This document shows, piece by piece, positions 45,101-52,374 of a stretch of 63,745 nucleotides of DNA. The notes below the pieces were generated by a model, which ran no database searches, was not told the DNA's origin, and saw only the letters and a list, made by a program, of their open reading frames with translations. A program made the position numbers and the translations under genes. The first letter of the stretch is position 1. The number at the start of each line of letters is the position of its first letter. The stretch lies in IMG/VR virus record IMGVR_UViG_3300032164_000012, positions 1-63,745 of that record; one strand, 5' to 3'. The stretch comes from a virus.

Positions 45101-47474
45101 GGCTGCGATCCAGGAGGCTTTTGCCACGGTGGCTTTGGCGGTTCGGCCAGATCACATCCCTATCGCCGTTGGTGCTGTAGGCGGTAAGCCGGCCACGGTT
45201 CAACCTCTCATCGCTCGATCTGAGACGCCCACGCTGGAGGGGGTCAAGGTCACCAAGCTGTCAGATCAGGACAAGGCGGATGTGGCGACCGAGCATGTCC
45301 TCGACTGGCTGATGAGTCAGCACGACTCCTACTCGGGGAACTTCATTCGGCGCAAAGACGACGGGCGCATCGTCGGGGTCGACAAGGAACAGGCGTTTCG
45401 CTTCTTCCCGAATGACAAGCTCGATGTCGACTACAACCCCAACCCTATCGCCCCCTATTACAACGAGTTCTGGGGTGCGTTCCGCGACAAGAAGCTGAAC
45501 ATCCCCGATGCGGCTTGGGCGTCGATGGGAGAAGCCATCGGCAAGGTGGAGGGCATTTCCGACTCTGACTATGTCGACACGCTCGACAAGTATGCCAAGG
45601 CTCTCTACCCGAAGGAGCCGGCGAAGCGGTACAAGTTCCTTCAAGCGGCCGTCGAGCGCAAGCACGCGCTTCGCTCTGACTTCGAGGGATTCTTGACGGG
45701 GCTGCACCGCAAGCGTGAGGACAATGCCGTCGGTACTTTCACTTTCGCGCACGGCTGGGACGCGACCGGCAAGAAGGTTGCGGTCAACGTCAAGAAGAAG
45801 AACATCCAGAAGCTCTCGGCGGAGGAGTGGGCTATCCACGAGGGGATCAAGCCTTACGACTTCAAGCCAACAGACGGTCCCAATGCTGGGAAGACCGATC
45901 CTTCGAAGAAGACCCTCAAAGTCGCCAAGTCGGACCTCGCTGCCCAGGAGAAGCTCGAGAAGTTCATGAAGGACCTGGGGCTGAAGCCGATCGCTCCTCT
46001 CGTCGTTGGTGGCCAGTACCTCATGGCCTTCGTCAACACGGCTGACTACAAGGCGGTTTCGATCGAGAAGGAAATCGACCAGCCCATAGCGATCGACGCT
46101 GAAGACTACTCGATCGACATCGAGCTGAGTCCCCATGCGGTCGCGGACCTCAACAGCAAGGACTTGCACGAGCTGGATCACACCACACCGCTCGGGCCGG
46201 TTGGCAAGCGATACTCGGCTGGTGGGTTGGGTATTGAGGGGCAGACGATGAAGGCGAAGCGTATCGTCGACCCTGACGGCTCGCTCTCCTACCTCTTCTG
46301 CTTCAAGCTGCGTGGGCACCGCACAGCCAAGGGGAACTACTTCTCGACCACCGATGTCCCGAAGGGACAGCCGGTCGAGTATCACTTCCCTGGGCTGTCG
46401 TATCAGCCTGGAAAGGACGCTGTCGCCGACAAGGGCAACACAGTCTACAAGATCGACGACACCGAGAAGTGGGTCAATGGCGAGTCGACCGTCCACTTCG
46501 TTCGTTCGTCTGTTCAATTCGCCTTCATGGGATCGGTCTATGCGCGTGTGCGCCCGAAGGCAGGTCAGGCGGTCAGGGAGGCTCTGGCCGAGACCTTGGA
46601 CACGATGAAGCCCGGGCTCTCGAAGGAAGTGCTGCGCGATCCGACGCCTGAGGAGCAGGAAGTCGCCAAGCTCGCTCGTCTGCTGTGGGCGGTCGCGCCG
46701 CAGGAGTCCGACGGCCTGTCGAAAGAGGACTTCACGGTGGCCGGGCTGCAGGCGCGGCTGGCCAAACACAACTACGGGCCGGAGCACATTGCCAAGATCG
46801 AGGAGCACGAGACGTTCCCTGGCTTGCATTCACATGTCCTCCCAGGGCGTCACAAGAAGATGCCGCACAAGTTTCTCTTCCAGGGGCTTGGTGACACCGG
46901 CGTCGATGTAGCTGTTTCGGTGATGAAGGTTGGTCTCCTCGGTATCAATGAGCGAGCTACTTTCGGTATCAATCCTTCAGGGTCCTCGGTGGCTGCGGAC
47001 GTCCATTCGGGAGGAGGAGATCAGGCTCTCTTCAGGGCTGTGACTGAGAGTGGCTTCGGCGAATCTTTCCATGGTCACTTGGCCGCTGGGACGTACCAGG
47101 CGATTGTGCGGCCTGACGAGGTTGATCGCCTCGACAGCTACATGTTCCATGGGGATACCTACGGTTGTTGCAATCCTGACAATTCGAATGGGAGTTCGTG
47201 GAAGGCGCGCAAGACGGTCGAGGTGCAGATGAAGGCGCAGGCTTCGCACTACAGTACTGGTGCGGAGATCATGTTCCGCAAGGGTGTGACCAAGAGTCAG
47301 TTGGTGGCCATCACGGCATCGAGCGCGGCGGCTCGGACGAAGCTAATTAAGGCGGCCAAGGATGCAGGTGTGCTTGAGGTAAATGGGATTAGCATCGAGA
47401 GCTTTGTCGTAGTTGCGACGCAGCTCGGCGATGCTTATGCGAAGCTCAAGACGAGGTTGGAGAAGATCAAGTGA
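42171..47474 (+). CDS. Giant 1767-aa protein: kinase-like region and ART-like C-terminus
   Basis: Longest gene of the window, with its own promoter. Residues 1-925 consist of small helical modules separated by Pro-rich linkers (PPAAVPPAPPPLPTEGPP; PPEEPPPP-like). Residues about 930-1190 resemble the PI3K/HipA-like phosphotransferase fold: Lys in EYLVKV (about 958), a catalytic-loop-like QHDSYSGNF (about 1049-1057) and metal-loop-like VGVDKEQAF (about 1068). Residues about 1560-1710 resemble an ADP-ribosyltransferase: FLFQGLGDTGVDVAVSVMKVGLLG, a Gly/Ser-rich loop, then STGAEIMFRKGV with Glu about 1699. Both calls are by eye. Probably a multidomain effector, perhaps packaged like T4 Alt. Confidence 0.7.
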   Translation: MATLLHPVSSALISTDQLVEASSKDLYPIGTIKQYGAKHLYVKISMGGKKPWVYYATLGSAKSNVAITAGGCIVVDGKAKAAATAEEAQKLGVPYAHPHAGGEVPPLLPGGKTLGKVGADGQFAVDAEGLAAALVAGTEPPAAVPPAPPPLPTEGPPQPESPKEEPPPPITSLKPYEQLQAVVVTPTPKISKILQRSMIASDSAYGKLLANIEMQGWNASEASSWFQKFGYDSAQADEMVSGALAQVASYLTVSVDDGAIYFRNPDYVDWDKKLKAVGASGFFGPNGVLTHLLSIEGIPEISLANPLDSLVANPKVVPYLGGKYGPDWRKKVDAAWVDHALEHELAPPSDPEVLKHLHKAGFDPTTPLGKVAGLVVKNDGATIATIKDLRASGGYTMALGLAKSQVDAVLPILKNAGVLVDGKVVKEAPPVTPPAPSVQATPSTAPTAEKSELQTLVGFLKGVGFDKPDVAQSLSASKIFFDHMVKTFGPDWLQKYQTQITPSLAGTKPPPPLPAGADPNDYTLKVSKTGAQFWSAKPGKNIAKAIAAANKGKKPGAQFGGVDYSDVKSHFGAMSAAGGLPDTLPAPFKKEMKDKYGENWAGVLTVAASVHLEFEGDALKYIAHIEDDAGAAEQVLVKSALGLAWKAHVEAIGAALSATKKPKKKVATGVAPVVAAGASPATMGKPSLQAVSDYADLHNISTPQAKILELLYSHGVAHTPAFLNDVKAVFALGVGDASLKNLLKAHLNVLVDKGVISIDDYGNVSFPLSDPLGGSVAAALPKLNPAVDFALAPLSPTVSSWSAATAGHLGWPPDSDGAKTLAVMYNAFQKDSTVDPSVAVKALVKLGIPLALATPLVNVAYNAAKEPIAALAHQFETPGEKSPIPTTPPETPAPPVNTPLPIEKPAPAVAPTSPAHGTTPLVAGGGLPPMSQLKHKRSAAGLGGAGKKDIYVDSQGQEYLVKVAVEKDDPTKAKPYAAAIQEAFATVALAVRPDHIPIAVGAVGGKPATVQPLIARSETPTLEGVKVTKLSDQDKADVATEHVLDWLMSQHDSYSGNFIRRKDDGRIVGVDKEQAFRFFPNDKLDVDYNPNPIAPYYNEFWGAFRDKKLNIPDAAWASMGEAIGKVEGISDSDYVDTLDKYAKALYPKEPAKRYKFLQAAVERKHALRSDFEGFLTGLHRKREDNAVGTFTFAHGWDATGKKVAVNVKKKNIQKLSAEEWAIHEGIKPYDFKPTDGPNAGKTDPSKKTLKVAKSDLAAQEKLEKFMKDLGLKPIAPLVVGGQYLMAFVNTADYKAVSIEKEIDQPIAIDAEDYSIDIELSPHAVADLNSKDLHELDHTTPLGPVGKRYSAGGLGIEGQTMKAKRIVDPDGSLSYLFCFKLRGHRTAKGNYFSTTDVPKGQPVEYHFPGLSYQPGKDAVADKGNTVYKIDDTEKWVNGESTVHFVRSSVQFAFMGSVYARVRPKAGQAVREALAETLDTMKPGLSKEVLRDPTPEEQEVAKLARLLWAVAPQESDGLSKEDFTVAGLQARLAKHNYGPEHIAKIEEHETFPGLHSHVLPGRHKKMPHKFLFQGLGDTGVDVAVSVMKVGLLGINERATFGINPSGSSVAADVHSGGGDQALFRAVTESGFGESFHGHLAAGTYQAIVRPDEVDRLDSYMFHGDTYGCCNPDNSNGSSWKARKTVEVQMKAQASHYSTGAEIMFRKGVTKSQLVAITASSAAARTKLIKAAKDAGVLEVNGISIESFVVVATQLGDAYAKLKTRLEKIK

Positions 47475-47896
47475 ACCTGACATCGTTGAACTTCTGGAAG
47501 GTTTACCGAGTCACCTACGTGCGCAACGGCACGGACGTGGAGGCCCTGGTAGGCATGGGAGTCAAACAGCAGGCCACCCCTTTGAATGATGGAAGGATGG
47601 GAGTCTCACTCCTCTGGCGCACGAATGGTCCCTATGAACACTGTGACCGTCGCGTTGTCGGCGAAGTCATGCGGGACGAGGACGGGGTCGTCGAGATTCG
47701 TAGCGAAGAAGACGAGAACTTCGCAGTCACGATCTTCGAGATGCTGACGCTCGAGACCTGGAAAGCGATGCGAAAGGTGATCAGCGACTACGATAGCCTT
47801 GCCCCCCAGTTCCAGACCGACGAAGATCTCCGTCAGTGGTACTGGCACCAGTTCGTCGGTGACAGCTGGACCGAAGACCAACCGATCCAGACTTGA
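47471..47896 (+). CDS. Hypothetical protein coupled to the giant gene
   Basis: 141 aa, GTGA overlap with the giant gene. Beta-rich first part (KVYRVTYVRNGTDVEALVGMG...GVSLLWRTNGPYEHCDRRVVGEV), helical end. Could be an inhibitor or chaperone for the giant effector; that is suggested only by coupling. Confidence 0.6.
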   Translation: MNLTSLNFWKVYRVTYVRNGTDVEALVGMGVKQQATPLNDGRMGVSLLWRTNGPYEHCDRRVVGEVMRDEDGVVEIRSEEDENFAVTIFEMLTLETWKAMRKVISDYDSLAPQFQTDEDLRQWYWHQFVGDSWTEDQPIQT

Positions 47897-47922
47897 CAAT
47901 CCCCCTCTGTACCTGCTAAGTT
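47893..47922 (+). promoter_or_regulatory. Promoter of the TTGACAATC family
   Basis: TTGACA 47893-47898, 18-bp spacer, extended -10 TGC-TAAGTT at 47917-47922. It overlaps the previous stop and is followed at +23 by palindrome copy 6. Confidence 0.75.
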
Positions 47923-47944
47923 AGACCCGCAGTCTGATGGATGT

Positions 47945-47960
47945 GCGACCACATGGTCGC
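47945..47960. repeat. Dispersed palindrome GCGACC-ACAT-GGTCGC (copy 6)
   Basis: Lies in the leader of the wHTH gene and is directly followed by the SD AAGGAG, exactly as copy 5. Confidence 0.9.
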
Positions 47961-47973
47961 AAGGAGAAAGTCG

Positions 47974-48489
47974 ATGGACGCAACGATGCCGGAAACCCCC
48001 GAACCGGTGATGATGCCGCAGAAGGTGGTCGAGGTTTCCTCGGCTCCAGATACGGCGGACAAGGACGCTCCCGTGGCCCCCATTCCTGTTCCTACCATCC
48101 CCAAGAACGGCAAGAAGTCCAAGGTTCCCAAGCAGGCCAAGGCCGCCTCGCAACCGGCCCCGAAGGCGAAGGTCGCCCCCAAGCCCGCCAAGGCCTCGAA
48201 GAAGGCCCCGTCGTCCGGACAGAGCGGTCCTGCGTTGAAGCTGCAACCTGACGCCCTCAACACGAAGGAGCGGAAGGTTCTCGCCGCCTTCATGGCAAAG
48301 AAGGGACGGCCGACGCCGTTGACGATCGCTGAGATGGCCAAGGGAGCGTTCACGACTCTCAAGGCGTCCATGGCGAACAGCTGGACGCGCAATAGCCTGC
48401 GGCGGTTGGTTCGGGGCGGGATGCTCTCCAAGGAAGAGCGCGGAAAGTACCTGATCACGCCTACCGGCCGTCAGGCGATGAAGGGGTGA
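47974..48489 (+). CDS. Winged-helix protein with long basic Pro/Ala/Lys arm
   Basis: 171 aa from ATG 47974, behind palindrome and AAGGAG. Residues about 40-85 are Lys/Pro/Ala repeats (KAKVAPKPAKASKKAP). The C-terminal 80 residues (NTKERKVLAAFMAKKGRPTPLTIAEMAKG...NSLRRLVRGGMLSKEERGKYLITPTG) form a winged helix. Histone-like arm plus wHTH suggests a DNA-organising or regulatory protein. Overlaps the polymerase start. Confidence 0.7.
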   Translation: MDATMPETPEPVMMPQKVVEVSSAPDTADKDAPVAPIPVPTIPKNGKKSKVPKQAKAASQPAPKAKVAPKPAKASKKAPSSGQSGPALKLQPDALNTKERKVLAAFMAKKGRPTPLTIAEMAKGAFTTLKASMANSWTRNSLRRLVRGGMLSKEERGKYLITPTGRQAMKG

Positions 48490-51400
48490 TCTCCTATCGC
48501 CTGGCGACCCCCGACGACCTAGGGACGATTGCCAACGAGATAGATGCCTCACCTGTAGTCGGTCTAGACATCGAGACATCCGGATCGGTCCTCGATCCGA
48601 AAGGCCACATCCGGCTAGTACAGCTGAGGACGGCTCCTGACAGCACTCCTTGGATCATCGACCTCTACCAAGTCGCCGGCCTCGGCCCTGTAGCTGACGC
48701 CTTACGCGATAGTCCAGGCGTCAAGATTGTCCAGAATGCCCGCTTCGAGCAGAAGTGGTTTCTCCACCGCTACGATGTCGAGCTGTGGCCGGTCTTCGAC
48801 ACCTGGCGCGCGGCCGTGCTAGTCAACAACGGGCACGATCTAGGGCACAATCTCTACGACCTCTATCGACGCGAGCTGAAGACGGAGCCCGAGGCAGAGG
48901 ACCTTGGTGGAACAGACTGGAGTGCCCATCTCTCGCCGGCTCATTACGACTACGCCGCCGAGGACGTGTTGCACCTGCACCAGCTCCGCGACACTCTCAA
49001 GGCACAGCTATCCAAGAACGGCCTCAACCGAGTGGCCTTGATCGAGTTCGGGGCAGTGCTTCCCGAAGCCGCAGTCGAGCTAGCAGGCATGCCCCTCGAC
49101 GCCGAGATGTGGAACGCATTGGCCGTCGAGAACGCAACCCGAGCCGACAAGTTTCGCAAGGAGCTACTGTGGGAATTGCCTAGTCCTGGCCATCAGATCG
49201 CCCTGCCAGGCTTCATGCCGGACTTCAACCTCAACAGCCCGATGCAGCTTCTCGAGAGCCTACACCGTGTCGGACTGAAGGACCTAGAGGACACGAAGGA
49301 GATTTCGCTGGCGATGTTCGCTGGTGAGTACCCGATCATCAAGAAGATCCTCAGCTACCGCGAAGCCGACAAGCAGGTCTCTACCTACGGTCCCGAGTAC
49401 CCAGGCAAGAACATCAACCTTTTCACCGGACGTGTTCATCCCGATTACTTCCCTTTCACCGGAGCAGGGCGCTACGCTTGTTCGAAGCCGAATATCCAAC
49501 AAATTCCACGAGATACACGTTTCCGCAAGTGCTTCCGAACTCCGGCCGGCCGCCGATTTGTGCTCTGCGTGGCAGAGGGGACGCGGGTTGCTACGACCCA
49601 CGGTCTTGTGTCTGTCGAGAACGTGTTGCCTGGCAGCAAGGTGGTGCTGGAGGATGGGTCCTGTGCTGTTGTCAAGGCGACGTTGGACCGAGGGGTGGCT
49701 GAGACGGTTCGGGTGCGGACCAGGCTGGGCTATGAACTGACCTGTACTTCGGAGCATCGGGTTCGAGTGCGCGAGGCGTCAGGAGCGTATGTTTGGCGTG
49801 AGGTGGAAGCGCTTCGAGTGACCGACGCTGTCGCGCTTCAATCTGGTCGAGGGTTGTCTTCGTTGTCATCTCCTTCTCTTCCGGTTCCTCAGGTTGTCCA
49901 CTTCAACGACAAACCTGTACAGACGCCGGAGAGGATGACGCCAGCGCTCGCGGAGCTTCTGGGTTACTTGACTGGCGACGGGACGTTCCAGCCTTACTAC
50001 TTTGGCTTTGTCGTGAATGATCAGGATGAGGACGTGTTGGGTCGCCTGTGTGCCTCGGTTAAGTTGGAGCTTGGTCGAGAGCCTCCATCCGTGTTGCACT
50101 ACCGTGGAGTGTTTGATGTGCGAGTGGGTAGTCGTCCACTTTTGCGTTGGTTTGAGCAGTTGGGAGCGGCGAAGGATCGAGTACCGGATTTCCTGTGGAT
50201 CTCCCCACCGGAAATAGTTGGGGCGTGGCTGCGCGGTTTGTTTGAAGCAGACGGTTGTGTATCTGGACCGAGCTTGACCTTTTCGACAGTCAGTCCCCGT
50301 CTCGCTCAAGAAGTGCAGGAACTTTTGCTCGCGTTGGGTATCGTCAGCAGACGGTGGTTGTACCGGCACGGTAAACCCGGAGTTGGTTATATCTGGAACA
50401 TCCGCGTCGTCAGCGAGTACGAGTTCCTAGAGAAGTTCCGCGTGGTGGTGGGTTTGTTGTCCAGTCGGAAGCAGGCTGCGCTTGATGCACTAGTGGCACG
50501 ACTCGAGGACTCCCCGAAATCAGCTCCATCTGTCTCGATTCCTAACGTGCGTGCGGGGCTGATACGGCGTTTGTTTGAGGGGGAGGCATCAGCGTTGATG
50601 CTCAACTGCCGGTTCCGTGATCGTCTAGGTCTGAAGACTGCACGACGACTTGTCCAGCTCGATTCCAATGCCGCCGAGGATCTGGGACTCTTGCGGACCT
50701 TGCACGATGGTACTTTCTTCGACTTCGTGGCCTCTGTGGAGCCTGCTGGTGTCATGCGTGTCTATGATCTGAGTGTCCCAGGTCCTACTGCCTATATCAG
50801 CGCAGGGTTTGTCAGTCACAACTGCGACTACTCGAACATCGAGATGCGGATTGTTGCCGAGATCTCAGGTGACCTGGTACTCATCGAGATCTTCGTCCGG
50901 GACGAGGACGCTCACTACGCTACGGCGGCCCTCATGCTGGGCAAGGACAGATCTCAGGTTACCAAAGCTGAACGTCAGCAGGCCAAGCCGGTGAACTTCG
51001 GTCTCATCTACGGCATGTTCCCCAAGAAGCTCGTCCTCTACGCCCAGGCCAACTACGGCGTCAGCCTGACGCTCAAGGAAGCTACCAACTACCGGACCAA
51101 GTTCTTCGAGGCGTACAGGGGTATAGCCAGGTGGCACGAGCGGGTGCTCGAGCGAGCACAGGTCGAGAAGATGGCTCGGACCCTTGGTGGCCGCTTGCGC
51201 TATCTGGACCCAGAGACTGCCCGCAACGAGTTCTACAACACGCCGGTGCAGGGTACTGGAGCGGATGGGCTCAAGGCGGCCCTACGTGCAGTCTACATGC
51301 GGCTGAAGAAGACCTTCGGCTCGGTCCATAAGGGGCCGGTTCAGATGTGCCATCACGTCCACGACGAGATCATCTTGGAAACCTCGGACGACAAAGATGT

Positions 51401-51518
51401 GATCGAGGCGTCCAAGATCGAGCTTGAAGCCGGAATGCTCGAGGGGATGACTCCGTTTCTGAAGCGTGTTCCGGTCAAGGCGGAGTGTAGTGTAGGCGAA
51501 TCCTGGGCCGCTAAGTAG
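48486..51518 (+). CDS. polA: Family A DNA polymerase, interrupted by an intein
   Basis: 1010-aa precursor from GTG 48486 (GTGA overlap). N-extein (360 aa) carries a 3'-5' exonuclease domain: VGLDIETSGS (about 25-34), NARFEQKWF and the YAAEDVLHLHQL Exo III region. The polymerase motifs are motif A FVL-CDYSNIEMR after splicing, motif B KPVNFGLIYGM and motif C HHVHDEI. No 5' nuclease domain. It should be the replicative polymerase of the phage. Mature length about 591 aa. Confidence 0.92.
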   Translation: MISYRLATPDDLGTIANEIDASPVVGLDIETSGSVLDPKGHIRLVQLRTAPDSTPWIIDLYQVAGLGPVADALRDSPGVKIVQNARFEQKWFLHRYDVELWPVFDTWRAAVLVNNGHDLGHNLYDLYRRELKTEPEAEDLGGTDWSAHLSPAHYDYAAEDVLHLHQLRDTLKAQLSKNGLNRVALIEFGAVLPEAAVELAGMPLDAEMWNALAVENATRADKFRKELLWELPSPGHQIALPGFMPDFNLNSPMQLLESLHRVGLKDLEDTKEISLAMFAGEYPIIKKILSYREADKQVSTYGPEYPGKNINLFTGRVHPDYFPFTGAGRYACSKPNIQQIPRDTRFRKCFRTPAGRRFVLCVAEGTRVATTHGLVSVENVLPGSKVVLEDGSCAVVKATLDRGVAETVRVRTRLGYELTCTSEHRVRVREASGAYVWREVEALRVTDAVALQSGRGLSSLSSPSLPVPQVVHFNDKPVQTPERMTPALAELLGYLTGDGTFQPYYFGFVVNDQDEDVLGRLCASVKLELGREPPSVLHYRGVFDVRVGSRPLLRWFEQLGAAKDRVPDFLWISPPEIVGAWLRGLFEADGCVSGPSLTFSTVSPRLAQEVQELLLALGIVSRRWLYRHGKPGVGYIWNIRVVSEYEFLEKFRVVVGLLSSRKQAALDALVARLEDSPKSAPSVSIPNVRAGLIRRLFEGEASALMLNCRFRDRLGLKTARRLVQLDSNAAEDLGLLRTLHDGTFFDFVASVEPAGVMRVYDLSVPGPTAYISAGFVSHNCDYSNIEMRIVAEISGDLVLIEIFVRDEDAHYATAALMLGKDRSQVTKAERQQAKPVNFGLIYGMFPKKLVLYAQANYGVSLTLKEATNYRTKFFEAYRGIARWHERVLERAQVEKMARTLGGRLRYLDPETARNEFYNTPVQGTGADGLKAALRAVYMRLKKTFGSVHKGPVQMCHHVHDEIILETSDDKDVIEASKIELEAGMLEGMTPFLKRVPVKAECSVGESWAAK
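49566..50822 (+). mobile_element. LAGLIDADG intein in DNA polymerase A
   Basis: 419 aa. First residue Cys (CVAEGTRVATTHGLVSVENV), a TSEHRVRVRE block B, ends FVSHN with Cys as +1. Dodecapeptides LAELLGYLTGDGTFQ and GAWLRGLFEADGCVSG. Inserted one residue before the catalytic Asp of motif A. Its third codon positions are visibly richer in T (GTT, GGT, TCT, TTG) than the exteins, which suggests recent arrival. Confidence 0.9.
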
Positions 51519-51527
51519 GCCCGTCCG

Positions 51528-51556
51528 TTGGCAATCCCTTCGGTGTCTGGTATGTT
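51528..51556 (+). promoter_or_regulatory. Degenerate promoter before the terminase genes
   Basis: TTGGCAATC 51528-51536 (one change from TTGACAATC), 17-bp spacer, TATGTT 51551-51556. Fourteen bases later comes ATG 51571. Confidence 0.55.
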
Positions 51557-51570
51557 TGATCTGAGCACCG

Positions 51571-52374
51571 ATGCCGAAAGTCCTCCCACATGCTTTCCAG
51601 ACTGCTCCGCGTAGTCGGGAGCCGCGTTTCTCGAAGCTCCGGCAGATGCAGTGCTTTCCCGAGGTCCACAAGCGCATCTGCGACGGTTGGTCGCTGTCAC
51701 AGCTAGCCAAGTGGATTCAGAACGAGCGGAACGAGTACAAGGACATTGGTCCGGATAGTCTGACGGCCACTTTGCACGAATATCGGGCTTCGTTGCCGTC
51801 GTCGATCCGCGCTGGAAAGACATTGCCTGTGGCACAAGCTAAGGCCGCGATGGAGATCGCTGAGGGGCTGGACGAGCTGGTTGAGTTGGAGCGTCTCGTT
51901 CACCTTCAGATGGAGCGCATTGAGATCGACTTCTCCAAGGAGAAGCAGATCAAGAAGCTACTGACGACCATGACGCCAGAGATCAAGGAAGCTCGGCAGC
52001 TGCTCATGGCACACGCTCAACTCAAGATGGACCTCGGTCTCACCCAGCGGCATCTCGGAACGGCTGAAGTGGAAGTGAGCGTTCCGAGCGAGCTGGCTGC
52101 CAAGTACGGGTCCGAAGCTGTCCAGAAGGTACTCGAGAACGACGGTTCTCGCCGCCGGCTCCTGGGTATTGCCGAGCGCCTGCTCAAGGCGTCTGCGACA
52201 GGTTCGCTAACCGATGACGATGACGTTGCCAGTCCGGAGCTTCCTCCACTTTCACCCCCGCTCGAGCCTGAACCTGAGCCTGTCATCGAGGAGGACCCAG
52301 AGGACCCTATCGACTTCCCCGATGGGGACGGTCTTCCGTTTGAGGGTGCTGAGGAGCCTAAGGGGGTAGCATGA
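51571..52374 (+). CDS. Candidate terminase small subunit
   Basis: 267 aa, ATGA overlap with the large terminase. N-terminal HTH-like region (FPEVHKRICDGWSLSQLAKWIQNE), a long helical middle (LDELVELERLVHLQMERIEIDFSKEKQIKKLLTTMTPEIKEARQLLM), and a Pro/Glu-rich acidic tail. Order and DNA-binding plus oligomerising layout suit a small terminase, but no sequence match is claimed. Confidence 0.55.
   Translation: MPKVLPHAFQTAPRSREPRFSKLRQMQCFPEVHKRICDGWSLSQLAKWIQNERNEYKDIGPDSLTATLHEYRASLPSSIRAGKTLPVAQAKAAMEIAEGLDELVELERLVHLQMERIEIDFSKEKQIKKLLTTMTPEIKEARQLLMAHAQLKMDLGLTQRHLGTAEVEVSVPSELAAKYGSEAVQKVLENDGSRRRLLGIAERLLKASATGSLTDDDDVASPELPPLSPPLEPEPEPVIEEDPEDPIDFPDGDGLPFEGAEEPKGVA

Noticed and set aside
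45261-46829. Minus-strand open frame (522 codons) opposite the giant gene
   Set aside because: Same shadow effect; the + strand frame is continuous and carries the kinase- and ART-like patterns.
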